64,000 nucleotides of DNA. It comes from Natronomicrosphaera sp040876735 (GTDB lineage: Bacteria > Planctomycetota > Phycisphaerae > Phycisphaerales > Phycisphaeraceae). A model generated the notes under the pieces. It was given only the letters and a program-made list of their open reading frames with translations, did not search any database and was not told the origin of the DNA. Position numbers and translations under genes: made by a program. The stretch covers positions 27,500 through 91,499 of the forward strand of contig JBBDPC010000100.1 in assembly GCA_040876735.1 (NCBI GenBank), read 5' to 3'. Shown here one piece after another: positions 26,196-33,960 of this stretch. The stretch's first letter is position 1. Every line of letters starts with the position of its first letter.

Positions 26196-26396
26196 TCACT
26201 CCGCCAGCGTGACGTTGTCCGCCTGCGGGCCCTTCTCGCTGCGGCCTTCGTCGAACGTGACGCGCTGGCCTTCCTGGAGGTCTTCAAAGCTCACGCCCTG
26301 AAGGCTGTTGGCGTGAAAAAACAGTTCCTGGCCCGACTGCGTCTGGATGAATCCGAATCCGCGGTCGGTCAGCTTCTTGATCGTGCCTTCTGCCAT
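26196..26396 (-). CDS. cold-shock-domain protein
   Basis: This 66-residue single-domain OB-fold protein starts at 26396 with AGGAG about 8 nt upstream. It has the RNP1 motif as RGFGFIQT (about residue 12) and RNP2 as LFFHANSL (about 25), with the ending KGPQADNVTLAE. It binds single-stranded RNA or DNA and works as an RNA chaperone. Length and motifs are typical. It converges with the zinc-ribbon gene. Confidence 0.92.
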   Translation of the reverse strand: MAEGTIKKLTDRGFGFIQTQSGQELFFHANSLQGVSFEDLQEGQRVTFDEGRSEKGPQADNVTLAE

Positions 26397-26524
26397 GATG
26401 CGATGCTCCTGAATCAGGTGTGTGGGCAAGCGTGCCCGGGCTTGAACGGGGTCATGGTACCGGCGAACCGGATGCGGCGTCGATCCGAACGCAAGCCGTC
26501 GCCCGACAGCCCGGCCACACGAGC

Positions 26525-27865
26525 CTAGCGCGGGGCAAGATCGACCGGCTCGGCCGTCGCCCCCTCGGCCGGCGCGATGCCGAGCAGCCTGGCGACGGTC
26601 GGGTGCAGTTGCAACGCCTCGATGCGCTTGATCTCCCGGCCGCCCAACGGCTCGGGCCAGCGATGGATCAGGGCGAAGCCGAGCATGTCCGGCTCGTCGG
26701 CCGGATCGTAGCCGTGCATGCCGCGCGGGCCGCCGCGTTCGCCGATGGGCGCGGTCACGCCCTCGGGTCGGACGGAGAAGGTGTGGCCGGTGGTGAGCAC
26801 TGCCACGAGATCGCCAGTGCGGGTGGGATGGTCGTACTGCCATTGCTCGGGCAGGTCGTCGCGCCGCCAGATGCGGATGAAGTCGTGCTTGTCGGCGGCG
26901 GCGAGGGCGGTGGCGATGATCGCTTCGCGTTCGTCGTCGGCTTCGACCCGGTCGAGGTGGATGTGGCCGACGTTGCCGGTGGTGACGAGGGTGATGTCAT
27001 CGCGATCGCGTGGCAGGCCGACGAGTGGGTAGAGGTTGACGAGCGTGTGGACGACGGCCATGCCGTGGTCGGTGGTGAGCAGCAGGTAGAGCGTGTCGCC
27101 GTCGCGGGCGGTGCGTTGCCATTGGGCATGGATGGCCTCGGCGAACCAGCCGAGCAACACGTCGGTCTGCTCGAAGGTTTCGACGACTTCGGGCGCGTCG
27201 GGGCCGGCTTCATGGCCGACCTTGTCCACGTCGCCGATCCAGGTCATCAGCAGTTGCAGCGGTTGCTCGTGCGTGTCGTTTTGCCAGACGTCGATGAGCT
27301 GTTCGAGGCGTTCGCGGTCGCTGAGTTGGGCGTCGAAGCGTTGGTTGTGATGGGCGGTCTGGATGTGGTGGTGCTCCTGCCAGTGGGCCAGGGGCCAGTC
27401 GCCCACGGCCGTGCGGATCTGCTGGCGGGTGGCGGTGAACCAGATCGGCTCGGCCTGGAGGAGGTTGGCGAAAGGCGGGTAGTGGTAGGTGCGTTGGCGT
27501 CGGCGGTCGTAGAAGGCATTGGCGGGGACGCCGTGGTCGCGGGGGAGGACGCCGGTGGCCTGGGAGGCGTGGCTGGCGAAGGTGACGGAGGGGAAGGTGG
27601 GGACGAGGGCGCGGGTGTGGAGGCCGGTGGCGATGAGGCGGTCGAGTGCGGGCGTGTTGGCGCGGTGGACGTAGTCGTGGCGGACGCCGTCGATGGTGAT
27701 CCAGACGACGGTGGTGCGGTTGGGGGTTTCGGCATCGGCCTCGGCCAAGGCGGGCGTCGCCTGCACGGCCAGCCCCAACAGGAGCACGCACACCAGCCAC
27801 GGCCTGCGCAGGAGGTCGTGGTAGGAGTTGAAGGGGCGGGCGTGGTGCGGGCGGGTGGTGGGCAT
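26525..27865 (-). CDS. secreted type I phosphodiesterase/nucleotide pyrophosphatase family protein
   Basis: This 446-residue protein has a hydrophobic signal (WLVCVLLLGLAVQATPALA) and an alkaline-phosphatase-fold domain. Metal site 1 Asp is in VVWITIDGVRHDYV, the nucleophile Thr in VPTFPSVTFASHASQATG, and further metal ligands in IGDVDKVGHEAGPD and LLTTDHGMAVVH. The end GMHGYDP carries another His ligand. It probably hydrolyses phosphodiester or pyrophosphate bonds in the periplasm; the substrate is unknown. It is divergent from mutS with a 127-bp gap. Confidence 0.9.
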   Translation of the reverse strand: MPTTRPHHARPFNSYHDLLRRPWLVCVLLLGLAVQATPALAEADAETPNRTTVVWITIDGVRHDYVHRANTPALDRLIATGLHTRALVPTFPSVTFASHASQATGVLPRDHGVPANAFYDRRRQRTYHYPPFANLLQAEPIWFTATRQQIRTAVGDWPLAHWQEHHHIQTAHHNQRFDAQLSDRERLEQLIDVWQNDTHEQPLQLLMTWIGDVDKVGHEAGPDAPEVVETFEQTDVLLGWFAEAIHAQWQRTARDGDTLYLLLTTDHGMAVVHTLVNLYPLVGLPRDRDDITLVTTGNVGHIHLDRVEADDEREAIIATALAAADKHDFIRIWRRDDLPEQWQYDHPTRTGDLVAVLTTGHTFSVRPEGVTAPIGERGGPRGMHGYDPADEPDMLGFALIHRWPEPLGGREIKRIEALQLHPTVARLLGIAPAEGATAEPVDLAPR

Positions 27866-27992
27866 GGTCCTGCATTGTTGCCGGCTACGGCGGTCGGTAC
27901 AACCGGGGGCCGCGCTCCGCTGCGATGCGCGGCTAAGGTTTGGGGACGCCCGACTCGCCCGCGCCCGCCCGGCGGGTTACATTGATCCGACG

Positions 27993-30836
27993 ATGAGCGA
28001 TGCGGCCACGCACAACTCGAAGCCCGCCAAGGCCCTGACCCCGGCCATGCAGCAGTACCAGCGGTTCAAGAAGCAGCACCCGCATTGCGTGCTCTTTTTC
28101 CGCATGGGCGACTTCTACGAAATGTTCTACGACGACGCGAAGCTGGCCCACAAGGTGCTCGGCGTCACGCTCACCCAGCGCACCGAAGGCGTGCCCATGG
28201 CCGGCGTGCCCTACCACGCGGTGGAGAACTACCTGCGGCGGATGATCCAGGCGGGCCATCGCGTGGCCGTCTGCGAACAGGTCGAAGAGGCGGCGCAGGC
28301 CAAGGGCGTCGTGAAGCGCGACGTCACCCGCGTCGTCACGCCCGGCACGATCACCGACGAGTCGCTGCTGGAAGAGGGGCAGGAAAATCCGCTCGCGGCA
28401 GTCGTCTTCCAGGGGCAAGGGGCCAAGGGGCCGAGGGGCCAAGCGGCCGAAGGGAAAGAAATCGCCTCCATCGCCTGGGCGGAGCTGAGCACCGGCGCCT
28501 TCCACGTCGCCACGCTCGCTGCCGACGAGGTGGCTGATGAGCTGGCGCGCGTGCGGCCGCGCGAGTTGATCTACTGCGAGACTGCCGACGGCGAAGCGCC
28601 CACCCGCGTCCGCCAACTCGCCGAGGCCCTGGGCTGCTCGCTCACCCCCCGGCCCGGCTGGCAGATGCGCCAGGGCGAGGCCGTGGAAGCCCTCCGCCGA
28701 CAGTATGGCGTCGCCCAGCTCGCCGGCTTCGGCTTTGATGATGACGACCCCGCCCTCGCCCCTGCCGGCGGCATCCTGCACTACCTCACGGAAACGCAGT
28801 GCGTCGGCGCCGACGATCCCCACGCGAAAGCCGAAACGCGAAACGCGAAACTCTCCCACCTCCAGCCGCCGCGCCGGTTCGTGCGCAACAGTCACCTGGT
28901 CATCGACCAGACGTCGCTGCGCTCGCTGGAAGTCGAACGCACGCTGCGCAGCGGCGGCACGGAGGGCTCGCTGGTTGCCACCCTGCAGGCCGGCGGCGGC
29001 TGCGTCACCGCCATGGGCAAGCGGATGCTCCGCCACTGGCTCTGCTATCCGCTCTGCGAGCGCGAGCCGATCGAGGGTCGGCAGCGCGTCGTGCAGGCGC
29101 TGGTCAACGACGTCCGCTTTCTTGATGAGCTGCGCGCCGCGCTGGACGGCGTGCAGGACGTGCAGCGCATCACCGCCCGCCTCGCGGTCAACCGCGCCAC
29201 GCCGCGCGATCTCGTCGCGCTCGGCCGCAGCGCCGCGCAAGTCCGCCAACTCGAGCGTATGCTCGCCGACCGCCCCACCGTCGCGCATTACCATGAGCCG
29301 GTCGCCGCGCTGGTCGCCCCGCTCGAATCGCTCGCCCGCCAGATCGCCGAGGCCTGCGTCGACGAGCCGCCCGCCCACCTGCGCGACGGCGGCCTGGTCC
29401 GCGACGGCTACGACGCCCAGCTCGACGAATACCGCAACCTTCAGCGCGACAGCCACGACTGGCTGGCCCGCTATCAGAAACAGCTCATCGACACGACCGA
29501 CCTGCCCGCCCTCAAGGTCGGCTTCAACAAGGTGTTCGGCTACTACATCGAGCTCACCCGCGCCAACCGCGACAAGGCCCCCGACGACTGGACGCGCAAG
29601 CAGACGCTCAAAAATGCCGAGCGGTTCATCACGCCGGAGCTCAAGGAGTATGAGCAGAAGGTGCTCAGCGCCGAAAGCCGGGGCGTCGCGCGCGAGCAGG
29701 CACTGTTCGCCGAGTTGTGCACGCTCGCTCAACAGCAGACCGCCGGCCTGCACCGCTTCGCCGAGTTGGTCGCCGAGCTGGACGTGCTCGGCTGCTTCGC
29801 CCGCCGGGCGGTGCGCCATCGCTACGTCAAACCCACCATCGTCGACGACCCCGTACTCCACGTCGACGGCGGCCGACACCCCGTGCTCGATGAACTGCTG
29901 GGCGAACAGTTCGTGCCTAACGATGTGGCGCTCGGGTCTCGGGGCTCGGGGATCGGGTTTCGGGAGGGAGAAGCGAACGCCGAGCCGGATCGCGAACCGC
30001 AAGCCACGAAACCCGATACCCGAGACCCGAGCCCCGCCGCCACCCTCGCGCTGATCACCGGCCCGAACATGGCGGGCAAGTCCACCTACATCCGGCAGGC
30101 CGCACTGATCACCCTCCTCGCGCACACCGGCAGCTTCGTCCCCGCCGACCGCGCGACCGTCGGCCTCTGCGACCGCATCTTCACCCGCATCGGCGCGTCC
30201 GACGAACTGCACGCCGGCCAGTCCACCTTCATGGTCGAGATGACCGAGACCGCCAACATCTGCCACCATGCCACCGCCCGCAGCCTCGTCATCCTCGACG
30301 AGATCGGCCGGGGCACGTCCACGCTCGACGGCCTCTCGCTCGCCTGGGCCCTGGCGGAACACCTGGCCCACCTCGGCCCGCGATGCCTGTTCGCCACGCA
30401 TTACCACGAACTGACCGCCCTGGCCGACGAGTACGACAACGTCGCCAACCTCAACGTCACCGTCCGCGAATGGCAGGACCAGATCGTCTTCCTCCACCGC
30501 ATCGCGCCCGGCAAGACCGACCGCAGCTACGGCATCCACGTCGCCAAGATCGCCGGCCTGCCCCAGCCCGTCGTCGACCGCGCCAACCAGTTGCTCGGCC
30601 AGCTTGCCGTCAGCCACGCCCCCGCCCCCGGAACCGCCCCCGGAACAACCCCCGCTCCCGCCCCTTCACATAGCCGGGCGAAGCGCGACCAGTTGCCGCT
30701 GTTCACAGAGTACGTCGATCACCCCGTCCTCACCGAGCTGCGCCAGGCGGACCTCACCCAGCTCACGCCCATGCAGGCGTTCGACCTGCTCCGCCAACTG
30801 CACGAACAGGTGAACCACGATCCGCCCGGCGCCTGA
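27993..30836 (+). CDS. mutS: DNA mismatch repair ATPase MutS with repeat-encoded inserts
   Basis: This 947-residue protein (E. coli MutS has 853) starts at 27993 with the mismatch-binding GDFYEMFYDDA (about residue 37). Then come the connector and lever domains (SLRSLEVERTLRSGGTEGSL and GFNKVFGYYIELT), Walker A in GPNMAGKSTYIRQ (about 695), Walker B in VILDEIGRGTSTLDG, and ATHYHELT. Extra length comes from three segments written in short tandem repeats: 28411-28454 (8-bp period), 28825-28852 (7-bp) and 29932-30035 (7-bp, inverted), plus a Pro/Ala linker near 30620-30665. All keep the frame and all catalytic motifs are intact. No mutL is nearby. Confidence 0.95.
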   Translation: MSDAATHNSKPAKALTPAMQQYQRFKKQHPHCVLFFRMGDFYEMFYDDAKLAHKVLGVTLTQRTEGVPMAGVPYHAVENYLRRMIQAGHRVAVCEQVEEAAQAKGVVKRDVTRVVTPGTITDESLLEEGQENPLAAVVFQGQGAKGPRGQAAEGKEIASIAWAELSTGAFHVATLAADEVADELARVRPRELIYCETADGEAPTRVRQLAEALGCSLTPRPGWQMRQGEAVEALRRQYGVAQLAGFGFDDDDPALAPAGGILHYLTETQCVGADDPHAKAETRNAKLSHLQPPRRFVRNSHLVIDQTSLRSLEVERTLRSGGTEGSLVATLQAGGGCVTAMGKRMLRHWLCYPLCEREPIEGRQRVVQALVNDVRFLDELRAALDGVQDVQRITARLAVNRATPRDLVALGRSAAQVRQLERMLADRPTVAHYHEPVAALVAPLESLARQIAEACVDEPPAHLRDGGLVRDGYDAQLDEYRNLQRDSHDWLARYQKQLIDTTDLPALKVGFNKVFGYYIELTRANRDKAPDDWTRKQTLKNAERFITPELKEYEQKVLSAESRGVAREQALFAELCTLAQQQTAGLHRFAELVAELDVLGCFARRAVRHRYVKPTIVDDPVLHVDGGRHPVLDELLGEQFVPNDVALGSRGSGIGFREGEANAEPDREPQATKPDTRDPSPAATLALITGPNMAGKSTYIRQAALITLLAHTGSFVPADRATVGLCDRIFTRIGASDELHAGQSTFMVEMTETANICHHATARSLVILDEIGRGTSTLDGLSLAWALAEHLAHLGPRCLFATHYHELTALADEYDNVANLNVTVREWQDQIVFLHRIAPGKTDRSYGIHVAKIAGLPQPVVDRANQLLGQLAVSHAPAPGTAPGTTPAPAPSHSRAKRDQLPLFTEYVDHPVLTELRQADLTQLTPMQAFDLLRQLHEQVNHDPPGA
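28411..28454. repeat. 8-bp-period array inside mutS
   Basis: Units AGGGGCCA, AGGGGCCG, AGGGGCCA and AGCGGCCG follow each other at 28418-28449. They encode GQGAKGPRGQAAEG, a surface insert in the connector domain. The same kind of unit (in reverse) forms the end of the Nfu_N gene at 60510. Confidence 0.85.
28825..28852. repeat. 7-bp-period array (CGAAACG) inside mutS
   Basis: CGAAA recurs at 28825, 28832, 28839 and 28846, exactly 7 bp apart. It encodes KAETRNAK in a loop between conserved blocks. Confidence 0.9.
29932..30035. repeat. inverted 7-bp-period arrays inside mutS, next to Walker A
   Basis: TCGGG recurs at 29932, 29939, 29946, 29953 and 29960; CCCGA recurs at 30012, 30019 and 30026. 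The two sides are near reverse complements and would form a hairpin in DNA or mRNA. About 31 extra residues (GSRGSGIGFREG... to DTRDPSP) are added just before the ATP-binding LITGPNMAGKST segment. Confidence 0.92.
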
Positions 30837-30914
30837 ACCGTCCCGCCATCCCCAACAACCCGGCATCCGCCCCATCTGCCGCAAGAGTGAGGCACTCACT
30901 TCTTTTAGGATGGG

Positions 30915-31204
30915 TAATATACGTGAATTAGAGAAATTTTTACCAGCCGCGCGATCCCTTTGAGCCCAGGCCGCGTAAGATTGAATGGAAGCAGAGATCG
31001 CCCCCGGCAACCCCCGGAAGCCCTCCGGTACCCCCGGGCAACAGACCGGGCCGATCGGAGACGTCGGTTATAAAAAGATGGAAACCGGGTCTGCTGCGGC
31101 CCTATGATTCGACGGCAACGCACGACAGACCCGCCACAAAACTCCTTGTTTGCCCCCCTCACGGCCCGCTCGGTGTCCCCCCCACACCGACGGGCCGGTT
31201 TTTT
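30915..31204 (+). ncRNA. candidate structured RNA between mutS and mqnC
   Basis: The 713-bp gap 30837-31549 has no credible gene. A TAATAT (30915-30920) in locally AT-rich DNA could be a -10 element. Downstream, CGGGTCTG (31086-31093) can pair perfectly with CAGACCCG (31126-31133). It can instead pair, with one bulge, with CAGACCGG (31042-31049). The transcript would end at the strong terminator 31162-31204. Mutually exclusive stems before a terminator suggest a regulatory or stand-alone RNA, but it fits no family I recognise, and a long mutS 3' UTR is possible. The 5' end is a guess. Confidence 0.35.
31162..31204 (+). terminator. strong intrinsic terminator
   Basis: A 14-bp stem (31162-31168 plus 31170-31176, with 31184-31197; C31169 bulged) around a C7 loop is followed by G and six T residues (31199-31204). 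It lies 325 bp beyond mutS and 345 bp before mqnC, so it insulates mqnC from upstream transcription. Confidence 0.9.
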
Positions 31205-31248
31205 GCGCGCACCGCACCGCCTCTTCACGGCGATGGCGAGATGCCGGA

Positions 31249-31500
31249 AAGTCACAAAGGACACGAAGGCACAAAGAGCACGAAGAAGAAGCGGACAACC
31301 GCGAAGCGGCGAAGGGTGCGAAGTGTAGAAGAAGTGGAAGGATGGGAGGAGAGCGGGTGGCGGGATTTTCGCGACACAGCGTTGAAATCGCTTCACATCC
31401 GTCCGCACAACTCAACTTCATCGCCGCGATCTTCGCCTCCGTCGCACCTTCGCGGTTTCTGGATCCCTTTGTGTCCTTCGTGGTTCTCCCGTGGTTCTCC
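31249..31500. repeat. imperfect long inverted repeat of CACAAAGGACACGAAGG type
   Basis: CACAAAGGACACGAAGG with neighbouring CACAAAGAGCACGAAG (31253-31292) is opposed by CCCTTTGTGTCCTTCGTGG (31465-31483). Between them, GCGAAG motifs (31305-31325) face CTTCGC motifs (31430-31455). This resembles large degenerate intergenic repeats in Planctomycetes; it fills most of the space upstream of mqnC. Confidence 0.65.
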
Positions 31501-31549
31501 CAGGTCTTGCCATGCAGCCGAGGGCGAAACGGTCTAAAATGGCTCGTCT

Positions 31550-32992
31550 ATGAGCCGCAGCAGTGATCTAGCGCGTGACTTGAACATCGATGCCGTCATC
31601 GCGGGTGACGCCCGGCTGTCGTTTGACGACGCACTGCGGCTGTACCATGAAGCCCCGCTGCATGAGCTTGGCCGGTGGTCCTCCGCCGTGGCCGACCGGC
31701 TGCACGGGACCGAGGTGCGCACCTACGTCATCGACCGCAACATCAACTACACCAACGTCTGCACCGCCCGCTGCACCTTCTGCGCCTTCAAGCGCCGCGG
31801 CGACGAGGCCGACGCCTACACGCTCGACCGCGAGACGCTGCACCGCAAGATTTCCGAACTGCTCGCCATCGGCGGCACGCAGATCCTGCTCCAGGGCGGC
31901 ATGAACCCCGACCTGCCGCTGACGTTCTATGAAAAAATGTTGCGGGCGATGAAGGCCGAGTTCCCGCGGTTGCACATCCACGGCTTCTCGCCGCCGGAGA
32001 TCACGGAGCTGGTCGCCATCGCCGAGATCGACGGCTACCCCACCACCGCCCCACGGCGCAGCGGCGAGCTGCCGGCCGACGTGTGGGAAGCGAAGTGCGA
32101 AGCGATCCTCAAACGGCTGATGGCGGCGGGGCTGGACTCGCTGCCCGGCGGCGGAGGCGAGATTTTCGCCGACCACGTCCGCCGTCGCACCGGGCAGGGC
32201 AAGGCGAGCGCGGAGCACTGGCTGACCGTCATGCGGCTCTGCCACAAGCTGGGGCTGCACACGAGCGCGACGATGATGTTCGGCCACATCGAGGGCATCG
32301 CCGACCGCATCGACCACATGCGCCGCCTCCGCGACGCGCAGGACGAAGCGATCCGCGAGAACTGGCCGGCCCGGTACGTCAGCTTCATCTCCTGGCCCTT
32401 CCAGCGCGAGAACACGCCGCTGGGCCGGCTGCCGGAGTATGACGTAGAAGCGAGCGAACCTTTCCCGGGCGACGTGCTGGCGGAGAAGGTCTACGCCGGC
32501 GAAGTGGACGGCATGGCCAAGGCGGCCTGCGACGCGGCGGTGCCGGAGGCGGGCAAGGTGGTTCGGCTGGCGAGCGCGAACGAGTACCTGCGCATGCAGG
32601 CGATCAGCCGGCTGTTCCTGGACAACTTCCACTCGATCGGCAGCTCGTGGGTGACGATGGGGCCGAAGATCGGGCAGATGGGCCTCTACTTCGGCGCCAG
32701 CGACATGGGCAGCGTGATGATGGAGGAAAACGTCGTCAGCGCCGCCGGCACGACCTACTGCCTCAACGAAGAAGTGCTCTGCCACCTCATCCGCGACGCG
32801 GGCTACACCCCCGCCCAACGCGACAACCGCTACAACGTCCTCAAGCTCCACGCCGACGACGACGCCCCCGACCGCAAGGTCACCGACTGGTCGCAGCACC
32901 GGGCGAAAAAGCTGCACGTCGAAAGCAGCAGCGCGTGCGGCAGCGGGGATGCAGATAACGGCCAAGTCACGTTGACCATTGGTGACAAGTAG
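31550..32992 (+). CDS. mqnC: cyclic dehypoxanthinyl futalosine synthase (radical SAM)
   Basis: This 480-residue protein has the radical-SAM cluster in INYTNVCTARCTFCAFKR (CxxxCxxC, about residue 65), then LLQGGMNPDLPLTFYEKMLR, HIHGFSPPEI, AGLDSLPGGGGEIFADHVRR, TSATMMFGHIEG and SFISWPFQRENTPLG. These match MqnC, which cyclises dehypoxanthine futalosine in the futalosine route to menaquinone. It is longer than the usual ~370-400 residues because of an insert near residues 290-330 and a charged tail. The ATG was chosen for the conserved start region. No other mqn gene is nearby. The stop is followed at once by a REP palindrome. Confidence 0.9.
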   Translation: MSRSSDLARDLNIDAVIAGDARLSFDDALRLYHEAPLHELGRWSSAVADRLHGTEVRTYVIDRNINYTNVCTARCTFCAFKRRGDEADAYTLDRETLHRKISELLAIGGTQILLQGGMNPDLPLTFYEKMLRAMKAEFPRLHIHGFSPPEITELVAIAEIDGYPTTAPRRSGELPADVWEAKCEAILKRLMAAGLDSLPGGGGEIFADHVRRRTGQGKASAEHWLTVMRLCHKLGLHTSATMMFGHIEGIADRIDHMRRLRDAQDEAIRENWPARYVSFISWPFQRENTPLGRLPEYDVEASEPFPGDVLAEKVYAGEVDGMAKAACDAAVPEAGKVVRLASANEYLRMQAISRLFLDNFHSIGSSWVTMGPKIGQMGLYFGASDMGSVMMEENVVSAAGTTYCLNEEVLCHLIRDAGYTPAQRDNRYNVLKLHADDDAPDRKVTDWSQHRAKKLHVESSSACGSGDADNGQVTLTIGDK

Positions 32993-33022
32993 AAGCCCAC
33001 GGATTGAATCCGTGTGCTTCGG
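32992..33022. repeat. REP-like palindrome between mqnC and pdxJ
   Basis: GAAGCCCACGGATT is opposed by AATCCGTGTGCTTC. It begins on the last base of the mqnC stop codon and ends 17 bp before the pdxJ ATG, occupying most of the 47-bp gap. Confidence 0.9.
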
Positions 33023-33039
33023 CCCCCGTGTGGACTGCG

Positions 33040-33813
33040 ATGCCCAAACTCTCCGTCAACGTGAACAAGATCGCCTTGATCCGCAACACGCGGGACGGCG
33101 AAGTGCCCGACGTGGTGCGGCTGTCGCGCATTGCGCTGGAGGCGGGGGCGCAGGGCATCACCGTGCATCCCCGGCCGGACGAACGGCACATTCGGCGGTA
33201 CGACGTGACGAATCTTGCGGCGCTGCTGGATGAGCCGGCGTGGGCTGGCGCTTCCGGGGGGCGGGAGTTCAACATCGAGGGCAACCCGTTCCTCGGCGAC
33301 TACATGGCGATCTGTCGGGAGGCGAAACCGGACCAGTGCACGCTGGTGCCGGACACGCCGGGGCAGAAGACGTCGGACCACGGCTGGCCACTGGCGGACG
33401 GCGACGAGGTGGCGCGGGTGGCGGCGGTGGTGGCGGAGCTGAAGGCGGCCGGGGCGCGGGTGAGCCTGTTCATGGACCCGCACCCGGCGGCGATCGAGCG
33501 CGTGCCGCAGACCGGGGCGGACCGGGTCGAGTTGTACACCGAGGCGTACGCCAAGGCTCTTGCGGCAGGCTGCGCGGAGGCCGACGCGGCGCATGCCCGG
33601 TATGCCCAGGCGGCGGCGAAGGCGGCGGCGCTGGGGCTGGGCGTCAACGGCGGGCATGACCTGAACCTGCACAACCTCGGCCGGTTCGCGACGATCCCCC
33701 ACATCCTGGAAGTGTCGATCGGGCACGCGCTAATCGCCGACGCGCTGGAGCTTGGCATGGCCGGGGCGGTGCGGGCCTACCTGGCGGCGCTGGCGCAGGC
33801 CCGGTCGGTGTAG
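33040..33813 (+). CDS. pdxJ: pyridoxine 5'-phosphate synthase
   Basis: This 257-residue TIM-barrel enzyme condenses 1-deoxyxylulose 5-phosphate with 3-amino-2-oxopropyl phosphate to form PNP, the last step of DXP-dependent vitamin B6 synthesis. Motifs are LSVNVNKIALIRNTR, GITVHPRPDERHI (phosphate/catalytic), FNIEGNP, CTLVPDTPGQKTSDHGW and the C-terminal GVNGGHDLNLHN plus SIGHALIADAL. Length is close to E. coli PdxJ (243). Its start codon follows a REP palindrome and no Shine-Dalgarno is evident; co-transcription with mqnC is likely. Confidence 0.95.
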   Translation: MPKLSVNVNKIALIRNTRDGEVPDVVRLSRIALEAGAQGITVHPRPDERHIRRYDVTNLAALLDEPAWAGASGGREFNIEGNPFLGDYMAICREAKPDQCTLVPDTPGQKTSDHGWPLADGDEVARVAAVVAELKAAGARVSLFMDPHPAAIERVPQTGADRVELYTEAYAKALAAGCAEADAAHARYAQAAAKAAALGLGVNGGHDLNLHNLGRFATIPHILEVSIGHALIADALELGMAGAVRAYLAALAQARSV

Positions 33814-33920
33814 CGCGGCAGGGGCCGGAAAATATTTCTACGCGCCTTCATCCAACTTCATCCTGACGAGGCTATCGTTCGTAGTAAGTGTATGTCCCAC
33901 AGCATGTAGGGAGATGCACC

Positions 33921-33934
33921 GGTGTCGCGACACC
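33921..33934. promoter_or_regulatory. 14-bp perfect palindrome, possible operator
   Basis: GGTGTCGCGACACC lies 26 bp upstream of the sensor kinase start, in a short AT-richer stretch. Length and position fit a dimeric repressor or response regulator site, but the regulator is unknown and no second copy was seen. Confidence 0.4.
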
Positions 33935-33960
33935 TACCATTTGTGAACCGAACGTAAGTA

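Noticed and set aside
27933..30617. Open frame of 894 codons on the minus strand
   Set aside because: Antisense of mutS; no motif and a composition expected from reverse-strand GC-rich codons.
31060..31100. GATGGAAACCGGGTC considered as a T-box antiterminator
   Set aside because: It differs from the T-box core and the downstream gene is not a tRNA synthetase or amino-acid gene.
30905..31421. Minus-strand frames in the mutS-mqnC gap considered as genes
   Set aside because: They run through the terminator and the inverted repeat, have no ribosome site and no family.
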